Shown here piece after piece: positions 8,590-17,710 of a stretch of DNA of 64,000 nt (position 1 is the stretch's first letter; the number at the start of each line of letters is the position of its first letter). The notes under the pieces are model-generated. The model was not told the origin of the DNA, did not search any database, and worked only from the letters and a program-made list of their open reading frames with translations. Both the position numbers and the translations under genes were made by a program. Origin of the DNA: Tardiphaga sp. 709 (GTDB taxonomy: Bacteria > Pseudomonadota > Alphaproteobacteria > Rhizobiales > Xanthobacteraceae); assembly GCF_032401055.1 (NCBI RefSeq), contig NZ_CP135529.1:2356001-2420000 (forward strand), read 5' to 3'.

Positions 8590-9519
8590 TTGAGCGCGGC
8601 TTTCACTCGCACGGCGCATAGCTCAGTGTTCAACTGGAATGATCTCGTTTTTTTCTTGGAGCTCGCCCGGCAGAACCGGCTCGCGCTTGCCGCGCGGCGT
8701 CTGCGCGTCGATCACACGACCGTCAGCCGCCGCATCTCTGAGCTGGAAAAAGATCTCTCGGTAAAGCTTTTCGATCGCAAGACAGATGGCTTTGTCCTGA
8801 CCGAGCAAGGTCACCGCCTTCTCGCGATAGCCGAGCGGATCGAGCAGGAAGCTGGCAATGTGCCCACGCTTCTCGGTACAGGAGATGCGTCGGCCAGTGG
8901 CCGGGTGCGGGTCGCGACTATGGAAGGAATCGGTGCATGGTTTCTTGCCGAGCGTCTCGTAGAACTGCGCAATGAGCAGCCAGGATTGGTTATCGAACTA
9001 ATTACCGAACGGCATTTGATAAATCTAACCAAGCGCGAAGCCGATATCTTCATCAGCTTCGTGCCCCCTACGGGACAGCGGTTGGTCGTCAAGAAGGTCG
9101 GCTCCTTTAGGCTCGCTCTATTCGCAAGCCAAGACTACATCTTCAAGCATGGGGTGCCGGAAAATCGCGACGCGCTGGCGAGCCACACCTTCGTAGACTA
9201 TGTGGAGGACTTGGTGGCGATCCAGCCGGTGCGCTGGTTGTTGGATGTTCTCGATCCAACGTCCGTTGCATTCAGATCGTCAAGCATGCACGCTCAGCAA
9301 AATGCCGTAGCCGCTGGGGTCGGTATCGGGCTTTTGCCGCTGTTTTCAGCCAGGAAGAACGGCGCCCTGATTCCGATTCTCTCCGACGAAATCCAGATCT
9401 TCCGTGACGTGTATTTGAGCGTCCATGAGGATCTGGAGTTTCTCGCGCGCATACGGATCGTCACGAAGCATATCGTGAATCTGTTTAAAAGAGATGTGGA
9501 CGCTCTGCAGGCTATTTGA
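8590..9519 (+). CDS. LysR-family transcriptional regulator
   Basis: This ~300-residue regulator has its HTH at about residues 16-74 (WNDLVFFLELARQNRLALAA, then TTVSRRISELEKDLSVKLFD), followed by a substrate-binding domain in which SGRVRVATMEGIGAWFLAE opens the fold. It has the short effector domain type in which a repeated HLINLTKREADIFIS segment lies in the hinge region. The longest frame starts at TTG 8590, and GTG 8626 is an equally good start that removes a 12-residue lead. It lies ~30 bp after the molybdoenzyme gene on the same strand, so the two are probably co-transcribed and the regulator may serve the molybdoenzyme/importer locus. Confidence 0.88.
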   Translation: MSAAFTRTAHSSVFNWNDLVFFLELARQNRLALAARRLRVDHTTVSRRISELEKDLSVKLFDRKTDGFVLTEQGHRLLAIAERIEQEAGNVPTLLGTGDASASGRVRVATMEGIGAWFLAERLVELRNEQPGLVIELITERHLINLTKREADIFISFVPPTGQRLVVKKVGSFRLALFASQDYIFKHGVPENRDALASHTFVDYVEDLVAIQPVRWLLDVLDPTSVAFRSSSMHAQQNAVAAGVGIGLLPLFSARKNGALIPILSDEIQIFRDVYLSVHEDLEFLARIRIVTKHIVNLFKRDVDALQAI

Positions 9520-9914
9520 CTGCGGCTTTGAAACGGGAGATCGAGATGAACACCGACGGCCTTGCCATCGAGAACCCGATGAGATTCTAACACCTAGAGC
9601 AGAGCCCGCTAAGAGAAATCGTCCGCGCCTACTACAAAAACTCTTGGGACCAGGGGTCTACTGCCTGAAGGCATTCGGCGGCCACCTGCGGCGCGCGTCG
9701 AAGAAGCATATGGATGGAAGCGGCGGCAGCGACTGAATCGGATCAAGCTGCTCATGTACACCGTTCACATTCAAGGTTTTGGCCCATGATGTAGCCATTG
9801 ACCGCGAGCATCACGGCGACCGACGAGACCTTCTCCCGAAGGCCGAAACGGCTCAACCGGATCAGCGCCGGCTTAATGGCGGGGCGCCCAGCCGGAAATC
9901 CTTTCGCGGCCATC
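9520..9914. other. Intergenic stretch, no recognised gene
   Basis: This ~395 bp lies between the LysR stop and the end of the GntR gene. A minus-strand reading at ~9790-9920 gives AAKGFPAGRPAIKPALIRLS, which has no family I recognise and no good start. It may be gene debris. Confidence 0.35.
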
Positions 9915-10601
9915 TCAGCCGAGGCGATCGTCGATATAGCGTTTGAGTGCCGAAGCCGCATTCAACATGTGAGCTCGCATTCGGCGCGCTGCCGCATCGC
10001 CGTCCCCTTCGGCTATGGCCTGCATGATGGCCTCATGCTCGTCCCGAGACCGACGAATGCGGTCGCCCTGGCGCAATTGAGTCCGGCGAAAGGCGCTGAG
10101 CCGCGAACGGACATCCAGCGCCTGCTCGGCAAGGAAAGAATTGTGGGTCGTGCGGTAGATGCACTCGTGGAATTCGCGATTGAATGCATCATAGGCGTCG
10201 ACATCGTTTGCTTCGACCATCGCCTGCGATGCCTCGTGAAGCTCGATCAGATGGCTGCGCTCGAGCGGGGTCATGCGGTAGGTCGCAAGCCTCACGCACA
10301 TCGCTTCAACCTCGGCGCTTGTCTCGAACATGTCCATAATGCGCTCGGGCGTCATCCGGGCAACAACGACGCCGCGGCGCCCGCGTACTTCCACCAGTCC
10401 GCTGACCACGAGTTGGCGAAGCGCCTCCCGCACGGGTGTGCGGGAGGCGCCAAAACGATCAGCGAGCTGCTGTTCTTCCAATGCCGAACCGGCAGCGAGC
10501 GTGCCGGACGCGATCTCGTCGGTCAGCGCGTTTCGAATGCGGTCGGACAGAAGGCCGCCATCCTCTTCGGATTCGGCAGCGATTTTGAACAAACCCGTCA
10601 T
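9915..10601 (-). CDS. GntR-family regulator with FCD domain, probable malonate-gene repressor
   Basis: This 228-residue regulator has an N-terminal winged HTH at about residues 15-80 (LSDRIRNALTDEIASGTLAA, RFGASRTPVREALRQLVVSG, RRGVVVAR) and a C-terminal all-helical FCD ligand-binding domain at ~95-220 with the Asp/His metal ligands (REFHECIYRTTHNSF). Its place beside madM/madL and opposite the mdc operon matches MdcY, the GntR-type repressor of malonate decarboxylase genes in Acinetobacter. It overlaps or abuts the madM remnant and so belongs to the minus-strand mad transcript. Role inferred from context. Confidence 0.85.
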   Translation of the reverse strand: MTGLFKIAAESEEDGGLLSDRIRNALTDEIASGTLAAGSALEEQQLADRFGASRTPVREALRQLVVSGLVEVRGRRGVVVARMTPERIMDMFETSAEVEAMCVRLATYRMTPLERSHLIELHEASQAMVEANDVDAYDAFNREFHECIYRTTHNSFLAEQALDVRSRLSAFRRTQLRQGDRIRRSRDEHEAIMQAIAEGDGDAAARRMRAHMLNAASALKRYIDDRLG

Positions 10602-11340
10602 TCAGCTTCCTGTGATCGCGCGCATCGCAAAATAGAGAACAGACGGAGCGACCAGACATCCCAGACCGGTGTGGAATGTCGCGGTCAACGCTCCGTAGGG
10701 GACCAGACGCCGATCGGTCGCGGCGAGACCTTCCGAAACTCCGCTGACCGTCCCCGTCAATCCACCGAACACCATTGCGCTGCGTGGATTGTTGAGGCCG
10801 ATCACCTTCGCCACGAACGGCGTTCCAATCATGACGATGACAGCCTTGAATACACCTGTAGCGATTGAGAGCGCAATAACCGGCGAAGGCGCCCCAAGGC
10901 CGCTCCCGTCACTGGTCCAACGATATACGTGACAGCGCCAGCACCGATGGTCGTCAGCGAGACGGCATCGGTATAGCCGAACGCCGCGGCAACGAGAACG
11001 CCGAGAATGAAGGGAACGATGGTTCCCAACCCGAGCGCGACAGCGCCGATCACCCCAGCCTTGCGTGCATGAACGGCATCGAGCTCGAATGCCGTGGCAA
11101 CGATCGCGAAATCTCGCGGCATCGCCCCTCCCATCAGCCGATGCCGGCCAACGCCGGCAGGTCGGCCACGCCCTTCTCACCTTCGGTGGCAACGCCCTCA
11201 CAAAAGGCCAGCGCAAGCCCCAACATGATCGCGATCGCCGACGCGTGAATGCGCCCGAAGGTGAGATATTTCGAGATTGCTCCGGAAATCCACATGAGGA
11301 TCCCCACAGCGGCGAACGCGGTGAGAAGCGAATTTGCGGC
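10602..11340 (-). pseudogene. madM: Malonate transporter subunit MadM, two frameshifts
   Basis: Three frames read in turn give a MadM-like membrane protein. The first, 11340 to ~11137, reads ANSLLTAFAAVGILMWISG and then SKYLTFGRIHASAIAIMLGL. The second, ~11134 to ~10895, reads MGGAMPRDFAIVATAFELDA and then FGYTDAVSLTTIGAGAVTYI. The third, ~10892 to 10602, reads VIALSIATGVFKAVIVMIGT and then LNNPRSAMVFGGLTG. The breaks are a missing base just before the ATG at 11134 (GGCTG where GGCCTG is expected) and one missing base in the C4/G4 run at 10892-10895. Read together they cover ~245 residues, almost the full family length, but the protein's own start is lost where it joins madL. MadL/MadM form a sodium-malonate symporter in the inner membrane. 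Confidence 0.78.
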
Positions 11341-11469
11341 GAGAACATCATCGCGATGCCGACGCCGCGGACGTTGGCCTTAACCCCGAGCGCCACCCCG
11401 AGCAGATCGCCCAGGAGACTACCCAGCAATGTGCAAATGGAAAGCAGAGCAACACCTGAGATGGGTCAC
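11341..11469 (-). pseudogene. madL: Malonate transporter subunit MadL, N-terminal stub
   Basis: Only ~42 residues remain (SGVALLSICTLLGS, then LLGDLLGVALGVKANVRGVG), which is the MadL N-terminus. MadL is normally ~130 residues. The likely start GTG at 11469 has an excellent AGGAGGG ribosome-binding site, but an extra C right after it (GACCC) throws it out of frame. The 3' end runs directly into MadM coding sequence near 11341, so most of madL plus the madM start were deleted. The transporter is therefore very probably not made. Confidence 0.7.
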
Positions 11470-11577
11470 GGCTGCTCCCTCCTTGATTGAGCGCGTTCCG
11501 CATGTCGCGCTGGAGTTGATGTATGCATAATCATCTAAAATCCCCTTGCGTGCATGCATATTATTTCAAATTGGCTT

Positions 11578-11594
11578 ATTACGTATACGTTAAT
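11578..11594. promoter_or_regulatory. Candidate GntR/MdcY-type operator upstream of mdcA
   Basis: ATTACGTATACGTTAAT has a perfect 10-bp palindromic core (ACGTATACGT, 11581-11590) containing GTATAC. From memory, the Acinetobacter MdcY operator is the palindrome ATTGTATACAAT, with the same GTATAC core. The site lies in the AT-rich divergent region between madL and mdcA (11470-11662), ~70 bp before the mdcA start. Function inferred. Confidence 0.45.
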
Positions 11595-11662
11595 TGACTT
11601 TCTAGCGCAATATGAATACATAGAGCGATCCGAACCCAGCATCCGCATGCCGAGGAGCGAAA

Positions 11663-13310
11663 ATGAGCGAATGGGGTATGCAAAAGAGGATTTTGGCGGA
11701 GCGCCTAGCGGCCGGCAGACAGCACGCCTCGGGAAAGACCGTCCCGATTTCGAAACTTTCCGAATTCCTGAAGGCGGTGATCAGAACCGGTGACCGGGTC
11801 TGCATCGAGGGAGACAATCAAAAACAGGCCGACCTCCTCGCCTCGGCACTCGTCGACCTCGACCCTGCGGAGGTTCACGATCTTCACATGGTCCAGTCGG
11901 GCGTTGTTCTGCCTGCCCATCTCGACATCTTCGACAAGGGCATCGCGCGCCGGCTCGACTTTTCCTATTCGGGCCCGCAGTCGGCACGCATTGCGCGGAT
12001 GCTGTTCGGCCGCAGGATCGAGCTTGGCGCCGTGCACACCTACCTGGAGCTGTTCGCCCGCTATTTCATCGATCTCACTCCGCACGTGGCTTTGATCGCT
12101 GCGGTGAGCGCCGACAAGGATGGCAACCTCTATACCGGGCCCAATACGGAAGACACTCCGACCGTCGTCGAGGCGACGAGCTACAAGAATGGTCTCGTGG
12201 TGGCCCAAGTGGCCGAGATCGTCGACAAGGTGCCGCGCGTCGATATCCCCGGCGACCTCGTCCATTTCGTTGTCGAAGCAGGCAAGCCGTTCTACGTCGA
12301 ACCACTGTTCACGCGCGACCCGGCGGCCATCACCGAGACCCAGATCCTGACGGCGATGCTCGCTATCAAGGGAATCTACGCGCCCTACGGCGTGCGTCGC
12401 CTCAATCACGGAATCGGCTTCAACACCGCAGCAATCGAGCTGCTGCTACCAACATATGGCGAGCGGCTCGGCCTCAAGGGCAAGATTTGCACCCACTTTG
12501 CGCTCAATCCGCATCCGACGCTCATTCCGGCCATCGAGATCCGGGTGGATCGAACAAATTCACTGCTTTGGATCGGAGGTCGGGATGGAAGACTATGTCG
12601 CCGCGCGACCCGACGTCTTCTTCACAGGCCCCGACGGGTCACTGCGATCCAATCGCGCCCTGTGCCAAACCGCCGGCCTCTATGCCTGCGACATGTTCAT
12701 AGGATCGACGCTCCAGATCGATCTCGAGGGCCATAGCTCGACAGTGACGACAAATCGCATTGCCGGGTTCGGCGGCGCGCCCAACATGGGCTCCGATCCA
12801 CGCGGCCGCCGTCACCCAAGCGAACCCTGGCTCAAGGCCGGCGCGGAGGCCGACCCCGACTCCGCGGCTCCACTGCGCCGCGGCCGCAAGCTCGTGGTGC
12901 AGATCGGCGAAACCTTCGGCGACCGCAACGTCCCGCTGTTTGTCGAGCGTCTGGATGCGCTCGAGCTGGCGCGCGAGCTCAAGCTCGATCTTGCGCCGGT
13001 GATGGTCTACTCCGACGACGTCACGCATATCGTTACCGAAGAGGGCATAGCCAATCTGCTGCTGTGCCGGAACAAAGACGAGCGCGAGCAGGCGATACGC
13101 GGCGTCGCCGGATACACGGATATCGGTCGGGCACGCGATCCGAAAATGGTCCAGCGGCTACGGGAGCGCGGCGTCATCCGGCGTCCCGAAGACCTCGGCA
13201 TCGACCCGCTCGACGCCGATCGCCGCCTGCTGGCGGCTCGCTCGATCAAGGATCTCATGCTGGCGTCCGGCGGACTCTACCGGCCGCCCAGCCGCTTCCG
13301 TAACTGGTGA
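11663..13310 (+). pseudogene. mdcA: Malonate decarboxylase alpha subunit (malonyl:acetyl-ACP transferase), one frameshift
   Basis: Frame 1 from ATG 11663 (AGGAGCG upstream) covers the N-terminal ~293 residues, for example LDFSYSGPQSARIARMLFGR and HFALNPHPTLIPAIE. The second frame continues IEQIHCFGSEVGMEDYVAAR, PDVFFTGPDGSLRSN, STVTTNRIAGFGGAPNMGSD and MVYSDDVTHIVTEEG to 13310. Together they make a full-length ~548-residue MdcA, the CoA-transferase-like subunit that exchanges acetyl for malonyl on the acyl carrier subunit. The frames meet at CCGGG (12541-12545), where one base too many is present. It is the first gene of the mdc operon. A single indel in an otherwise perfect gene could be a sequencing error. 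Confidence 0.88.
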
Positions 13311-13319
13311 GGACAACGC

Positions 13320-13637
13320 ATGGAGACACTCAGCTTCAAATTGAGCGCAGCGAAGCGCGCGGCAGGCACCCGTGCCCAGGCGATCGTCGGCGTCGTCGCA
13401 TCGGGCAATCTCGAGGTCTTGCTGGAGCGAGCCTCGCCACCCGACGTCTGTACGATCGACATCGCCACAGCGGCTCATGGATTTGGTGCCGTGTGGGAAG
13501 CGGTGGTCCGCGACTTCGTGGCCCGTCGCGCCGCCGGCGGCCTTCGCATTTCCGTCAACGATGGCGGAGCCCGGCCCGACACTGTCGCCCTGCGTCTGGC
13601 CCAGGGCATCCGCATGATCGAGGAGCCCGAAGCATGA
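13320..13637 (+). CDS. mdcC: Malonate decarboxylase acyl carrier protein (delta subunit)
   Basis: This 105-residue carrier subunit of malonate decarboxylase has VGVVASGNLEVLLE at about residues 24-37, which contains the Ser that receives the 2'-(5''-phosphoribosyl)-3'-dephospho-CoA prosthetic group. It later has ISVNDGGARPDTVALRLAQG, typical of MdcC/CitD-like carriers. The group is made by MdcB and attached by MdcG, both encoded downstream. It starts 9 bp after the mdcA stop and overlaps mdcD by ATGA, as in the standard operon. Confidence 0.9.
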   Translation: METLSFKLSAAKRAAGTRAQAIVGVVASGNLEVLLERASPPDVCTIDIATAAHGFGAVWEAVVRDFVARRAAGGLRISVNDGGARPDTVALRLAQGIRMIEEPEA

Positions 13638-14551
13638 TGGCCGCGACAACCAAAACCAGCGCGCAGAGCTGGTACGAGGCGAGCGCCCGCCAGCGCATCG
13701 AGGCTCTCGCGGATGCCGGCAGCTTCCATGAATTCATCGGCCCGGAACAGCGCGAAACGAGCCCCCATCTCGCGATTTTCGATCTTCCGCAGCAATTCGA
13801 CGACGGCATCGTCATCGGCCGCTGCCGCCTGGACGGAGCCTCGGTGCTCGTCGCCGCGCAGGAAGGACGGTTCATGGGAGGCGCCTTCGGTGAAGTCCAT
13901 GGCGCAAAACTGACCGGATTATTGCGTGCCGCGCGCGCGCTCGATCTGGACGTGCTGATCCTGTTCGACACGGGCGGCGTGCGTCTCCAGGAGGCGAATG
14001 CCGGCGAGCTTGCCATTGCGGAAATCATGCGCGCGGTCATTGAGGCCCGGCAGGCAGGCGTCCGCGTGATCGGGCTGATCGGGGGGCGCGCCGGATGCTA
14101 CGGCGGCGGCAGTCTGATCGCCGGGACGTGTTCGAGCCTGATCGTATCGGAGCACGGCCGGATCAGCGTCAGCGGCCCCGAGGTCATCGAAACCAACAAG
14201 GGCGTCGAAGAATTCGACTCGCGCGACCGCGCCCTCGTGTGGCGCACCATGGGCGGCAAGCATCGGTACCTGATCGGCGGCGCCGACATATTCGTCGATG
14301 ACGAGGCCTTGGCGTTTCGCCAGGCGGCCATCGAAGCACGCCGGATCGAAAGACGGTACGATCTCGCCACCCTTGAAGCAGAGCAAAAGCGCCTCGAACG
14401 ACGGTTGGAACGCTTCGGCAAAGCCGAGGACGCGGTGGAGATTTGGCAGACCATCGGCATCGGCGCCCCGACGGAAATTCCCGGGCTTCCGACCGACGAA
14501 TTTCTTCGGCGCACCGCGGACAAGAGGGAGGACGCCGATGACGCTCGATGA
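13634..14551 (+). CDS. mdcD: Malonate decarboxylase beta subunit
   Basis: This 305-residue carboxyltransferase-fold subunit decarboxylates malonyl-S-ACP together with MdcE. The crotonase-like core includes GRFMGGAFGEVHGAKLTGLL, FDTGGVRLQEANAGELA, GGRAGCYGGGSLIAG and ISVSGPEVIETNKGVEEFDS (about residues 80-200). The C-terminal third is a charged helix. ATG 13634 overlaps the mdcC stop (ATGA), and a second ATG follows at 13637. The reading frame is intact. Confidence 0.92.
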   Translation: MMAATTKTSAQSWYEASARQRIEALADAGSFHEFIGPEQRETSPHLAIFDLPQQFDDGIVIGRCRLDGASVLVAAQEGRFMGGAFGEVHGAKLTGLLRAARALDLDVLILFDTGGVRLQEANAGELAIAEIMRAVIEARQAGVRVIGLIGGRAGCYGGGSLIAGTCSSLIVSEHGRISVSGPEVIETNKGVEEFDSRDRALVWRTMGGKHRYLIGGADIFVDDEALAFRQAAIEARRIERRYDLATLEAEQKRLERRLERFGKAEDAVEIWQTIGIGAPTEIPGLPTDEFLRRTADKREDADDAR

Positions 14552-15278
14552 AATCTTGACCGGGCTGTTTCCGAACGGGAGCAGTCTCAGGACGAGTTGC
14601 GGCACCATAGCCGGAAAGGCCATGCTGGTTGGAGAGAGACCGATCCACGTGCTGGGCATCGCCCAGGGATTGCCGCTCGGCGTAGACGAGGCGATTGTCC
14701 TGGCAGAGCGCGTCATCGAGATCATCAGGTCGGCGGACCGCGCTCCGATTTTGCTGCTGGTGGACTCCGCCAGCCAGCGCATGAGCAGACGCGACGAGTT
14801 GCTCGGGCTCAGCGAATATCTTGCCCACCTCGCCAAGGTGCTGCGATTGGCGGATGCCGAGGGGCATCGCACCGTCGGCTTGCTCTACGGCGGCAGCGCG
14901 GCCGGCGCGTTCATCGCCACGGCGCTCGCCACCGGCATGCTGGTGGCCCTTCCGGGGGCGCATCCCGCGGTGATGGATCTGCCCTCGATGGCACGGGTCA
15001 CCAAGCTTCCGATCGACGTCCTGCAAGCGAAAGCGAAAGCGACACCGGTCTTTGCTCCAGGTCTCGACAATATGGTGCAGACCGGCGGCATTCATATCGT
15101 TTGGGACGCGGGCGCTCCGTTGGCGACTCAACTCGCCGCGATACTGGAGCAGCCGGCCGGACCGGATGACCGCGATCGGCTCGGCGCGGAGCGCGGCGGG
15201 CGGCGAAAAGCGGCCGGCATCTCCGCTCGGGTTATCACTCTTGCGGTGAACTCGCATCGGGAGTCGCGACATGGTTGA
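14538..15278 (+). CDS. mdcE: Malonate decarboxylase gamma subunit
   Basis: This 246-residue partner of MdcD in the decarboxylase has GIAQGLPLGVDEAIVLAERV, LVDSASQRMSRRDELLGLSE and LYGGSAAGAFIATALATGM (about residues 42-130), the family's crotonase-type core. These are followed by AHPAVMDLPSMARVTKLP. The start overlaps the mdcD end by 14 nt and has GGGAGGACG just upstream, showing tight translational coupling. The frame is intact. Confidence 0.92.
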   Translation: MTLDEILTGLFPNGSSLRTSCGTIAGKAMLVGERPIHVLGIAQGLPLGVDEAIVLAERVIEIIRSADRAPILLLVDSASQRMSRRDELLGLSEYLAHLAKVLRLADAEGHRTVGLLYGGSAAGAFIATALATGMLVALPGAHPAVMDLPSMARVTKLPIDVLQAKAKATPVFAPGLDNMVQTGGIHIVWDAGAPLATQLAAILEQPAGPDDRDRLGAERGGRRKAAGISARVITLAVNSHRESRHG

Positions 15279-15918
15279 GCCTCTCGGTCGTCATACGATG
15301 GTGAAGCCGTCGACGGCCGCCTGGACCGCCATGATGGCGCGGCATCCGGACCTCGCTCGGCAGCCGATCATCGAGAGTTGGGTGCGCGCGGGACGTCCCC
15401 TCGTCGTCCGCCGGCCGCATTGCAGCGATTGCCCAGGGATGATTCCGCTCGGTCTGCCGTTGCCGCCTTTGTACGGCAAGCGGCGGATCGCGGTCGCGCT
15501 CGCACCGGGCGAGATCATCGAGCAGGCCCCGCCTCCGTTGCTAGGGGACGCGGCAGCGACAGCGCCCGGGGACTGGCACGAGACCATCGATCGGCTGCTC
15601 CGTCTGCTGCCAGAGACCCGCACATTCGGCAGCCTCGCGTGGCAGCACCTCACCGGCCTGCCATACATTTCGGATGGTTCGGACCTCGACCTGCTGTGGC
15701 CATTGTCGTCCGCTCGGCGGGCGAACACACTGCCGTCGGACATTGCCCAGATCGCGCGCGAGGCGCCTGTGAGGCTCGATGGAGAAATCATCGGGGCGGC
15801 GGGCGGCGTGCAATGGCGCGAACTGACGGGCGATGAGCGGGGCGAAATCCTCGTGAAAGCAACTGATGGCGTCCGCAGCATGACCAGGGCGGCATTTCTT
15901 TCCGGAACGCTCCCATGA
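15271..15918 (+). CDS. mdcG: Phosphoribosyl-dephospho-CoA transferase (malonate decarboxylase holo-ACP synthase)
   Basis: This 215-residue nucleotidyltransferase loads the MdcC Ser with the phosphoribosyl-dephospho-CoA group made by MdcB. The catalytic pair of acidic residues sits in SDGSDLDLLWPLSS (about residues 134-147), typical of MdcG/CitX-like transferases. It overlaps mdcE by 8 nt and mdcB by ATGA. An alternative start (MVKPST, 15298) would shorten it by 9 residues and is also plausible because the HPDLARQP segment begins after it. Confidence 0.88.
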   Translation: MVEPLGRHTMVKPSTAAWTAMMARHPDLARQPIIESWVRAGRPLVVRRPHCSDCPGMIPLGLPLPPLYGKRRIAVALAPGEIIEQAPPPLLGDAAATAPGDWHETIDRLLRLLPETRTFGSLAWQHLTGLPYISDGSDLDLLWPLSSARRANTLPSDIAQIAREAPVRLDGEIIGAAGGVQWRELTGDERGEILVKATDGVRSMTRAAFLSGTLP

Positions 15919-16762
15919 GTGTTGCACTGAAACGGCAATTGTCGCCCGGAATTGAGGACCATGCCGCGGAGCTTGGCGATCTGGCGAGGCTTTGCCTGAA
16001 ACTCGAAGTCCAGACCTTTCCGAAGCCAGGCCTTGTCAGCCATGTCGACAACGGCTCGCACAGCGATATGGATGCCGAACTGCTCTGCCGAAGTGCCGAT
16101 ACCCTGACTCCTTTTTTCGGGAGTTGGCGGCCGCCGGCGCTGCGGACGCTGGGATGGATCGCTTGCGCGCGATTGGGGTCATGGCGGAGCGCGCGATGCT
16201 CGCTACGACGGGCGGCATCAATACGCATCGCGGTGCGATCTTCGGCCTGGGTCTGCTCTGCGCCGCAGCCGGATACCGGAACGCGGTCGGCGTCCGCAAG
16301 CCGCTCGGCAGATTGATCTCCGAGCGCTGGGGCGACGCCATCCTGTCGGACCCGGTGTCTCTCCGTAGCCATGGCGCCGTTGCGGCGCGGCGCTACGGCG
16401 CCGGGGGTGCGAGGACAGAGGCAGCTTGCGGTTTCCCATCGGTCTACCGCATCGCCATTCCTGCCTTGCATGCCGGGCGCCAGATCGCTCTTCACGACGC
16501 AGAAGCGGTTCGCGTTCACGCTTGTATGACGCTGATCGCGACGGTGGTGGATACCAACCTGCTGCATCGCGGAGGAGCGGAGGGCTTGCAGTTTGCGCAA
16601 GCCTGTGCGGCCGCATTCCTCGCGTCGGGAAGCATCCGATATTTAGGCTGGCGCACGCGGGCGCTCGACGTTCACAAAGCGTTTATGACGCGTGGCTTGA
16701 GCCCCGGAGGCTCGGCGGATCTGCTCGCCATGGCCATGTTCGTCGATCGGCTGGACGCGTGA
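15915..16762 (+). pseudogene. mdcB: Triphosphoribosyl-dephospho-CoA synthase, one frameshift in a T6 run
   Basis: From ATG 15915 the first frame gives the CitG/MdcB N-terminus (CLKLEVQTFPKPGLVSHVDN, GSHSDMDAELLCRSADTLTP). After a T6 run at 16112-16117 the sequence continues in another frame as RELAAAGAADAGMDRLRAIG and AERAMLATTGGINTHRGAIF through TRGLSPGGSADLLAMAMFVD to 16762. One more T restores a ~282-residue full-length enzyme, which makes the ATP- and dephospho-CoA-derived prosthetic group precursor. Without it the decarboxylase would be inactive. A homopolymer sequencing error is a real alternative. Confidence 0.87.
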
Positions 16763-17682
16763 TGCTGGCGCTGCTCTGCGGTGGTCAAGGGAGCTTGTCG
16801 CCAGAGATTTTCGACCTGGTCGCCAATCAACCGGCCGCGGAGCCAATTCTTGTCGCCGCAACTGCCTGTCTCGGCCACGACCCCCGCGAGCTGATCCGGA
16901 CGCGAGACGCCGATGACCTCTCAACCAATCACGTCAGCCAGTTATTGTCCGTGACGGCAGCTCTCGCAACCCATGCCTGCGTGGCAGACCTGCTTTCGGA
17001 GCAAACCGCCGTCACTGGCTATAGCGTGGGCGAAATGGCTGCGTGGAGCATTGCGGGAATTTGGGGCCCGGACGAAGTCCTGCGGCTCACGGATATCCGC
17101 GCCCGTCTGATGGACAGCGCCGCGGGGAAGAATGGACGCCTGGGATATGTCCGCGGGCTTGATCGGAACACGTTGCAACGCCTGCTTGACAAGCACCACT
17201 GCGCTATCGCCATCACGAACCCCGGCGCTCTTTTCGTGGTGGGCGGCACCGAGCGCGACGTGACCGATCTCTGCCATGAGGCGACAGCCGAAGGTGCGCC
17301 GCGTGCCGGACTTCTGGCGGTGAAGGTCGCGTCGCACACCGCACAACTCGAGCCGGCCTGCGAGCCCTTCCGGCAAGCGCTGGACTCGAGCCGGCATTCG
17401 CCCGTCGCAAGCAACCGCATCTTGTTGGCTGGAACCGATGGAGAGCGCATATTTTCCGAAACGGATGCGATGGCCAAACTGGCGAGCCAGATTGCGCGCC
17501 CTGTCGAATGGGCGACGACCCTCCAAGCTCTAGTGGAATTGGGGACAGACAGTGTGTTGGATCTTGGCCCGGGACATGCCCTCGCCGACATGATGCACAC
17601 CTTGATGCCGTCAATCCGGTGCTACTCGGCCGACGGATTTCGAACGCTGGACGGGCTCCGGAACTGGATTGCTTCCCGGTAG
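16762..17682 (+). CDS. mdcH: Malonyl-CoA:ACP transacylase, epsilon subunit of malonate decarboxylase
   Basis: This 306-residue alpha/beta acyltransferase primes the MdcC prosthetic group with malonyl from malonyl-CoA. Visible motifs are LLCGGQGSLS at the N-terminus, the nucleophile elbow GYSVGEMAAW at about residues 88-97 (Ser in G-x-S-x-G), and the catalytic His in VASHTAQLEPACEPFRQAL near residue 190. ATG 16762 overlaps the mdcB stop (TGATG). It is the last gene of the mdc operon and its frame is intact. Confidence 0.9.
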   Translation: MLALLCGGQGSLSPEIFDLVANQPAAEPILVAATACLGHDPRELIRTRDADDLSTNHVSQLLSVTAALATHACVADLLSEQTAVTGYSVGEMAAWSIAGIWGPDEVLRLTDIRARLMDSAAGKNGRLGYVRGLDRNTLQRLLDKHHCAIAITNPGALFVVGGTERDVTDLCHEATAEGAPRAGLLAVKVASHTAQLEPACEPFRQALDSSRHSPVASNRILLAGTDGERIFSETDAMAKLASQIARPVEWATTLQALVELGTDSVLDLGPGHALADMMHTLMPSIRCYSADGFRTLDGLRNWIASR

Positions 17683-17710
17683 CCAACAGACCCTCGCGGC
17701 GGATCATCGT

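Noticed and set aside
9798-10868. 356-residue open frame on the plus strand opposite the GntR and madM genes
   Set aside because: It is the shadow of the GntR gene, which has clear HTH and FCD motifs. The plus frame has no family match.
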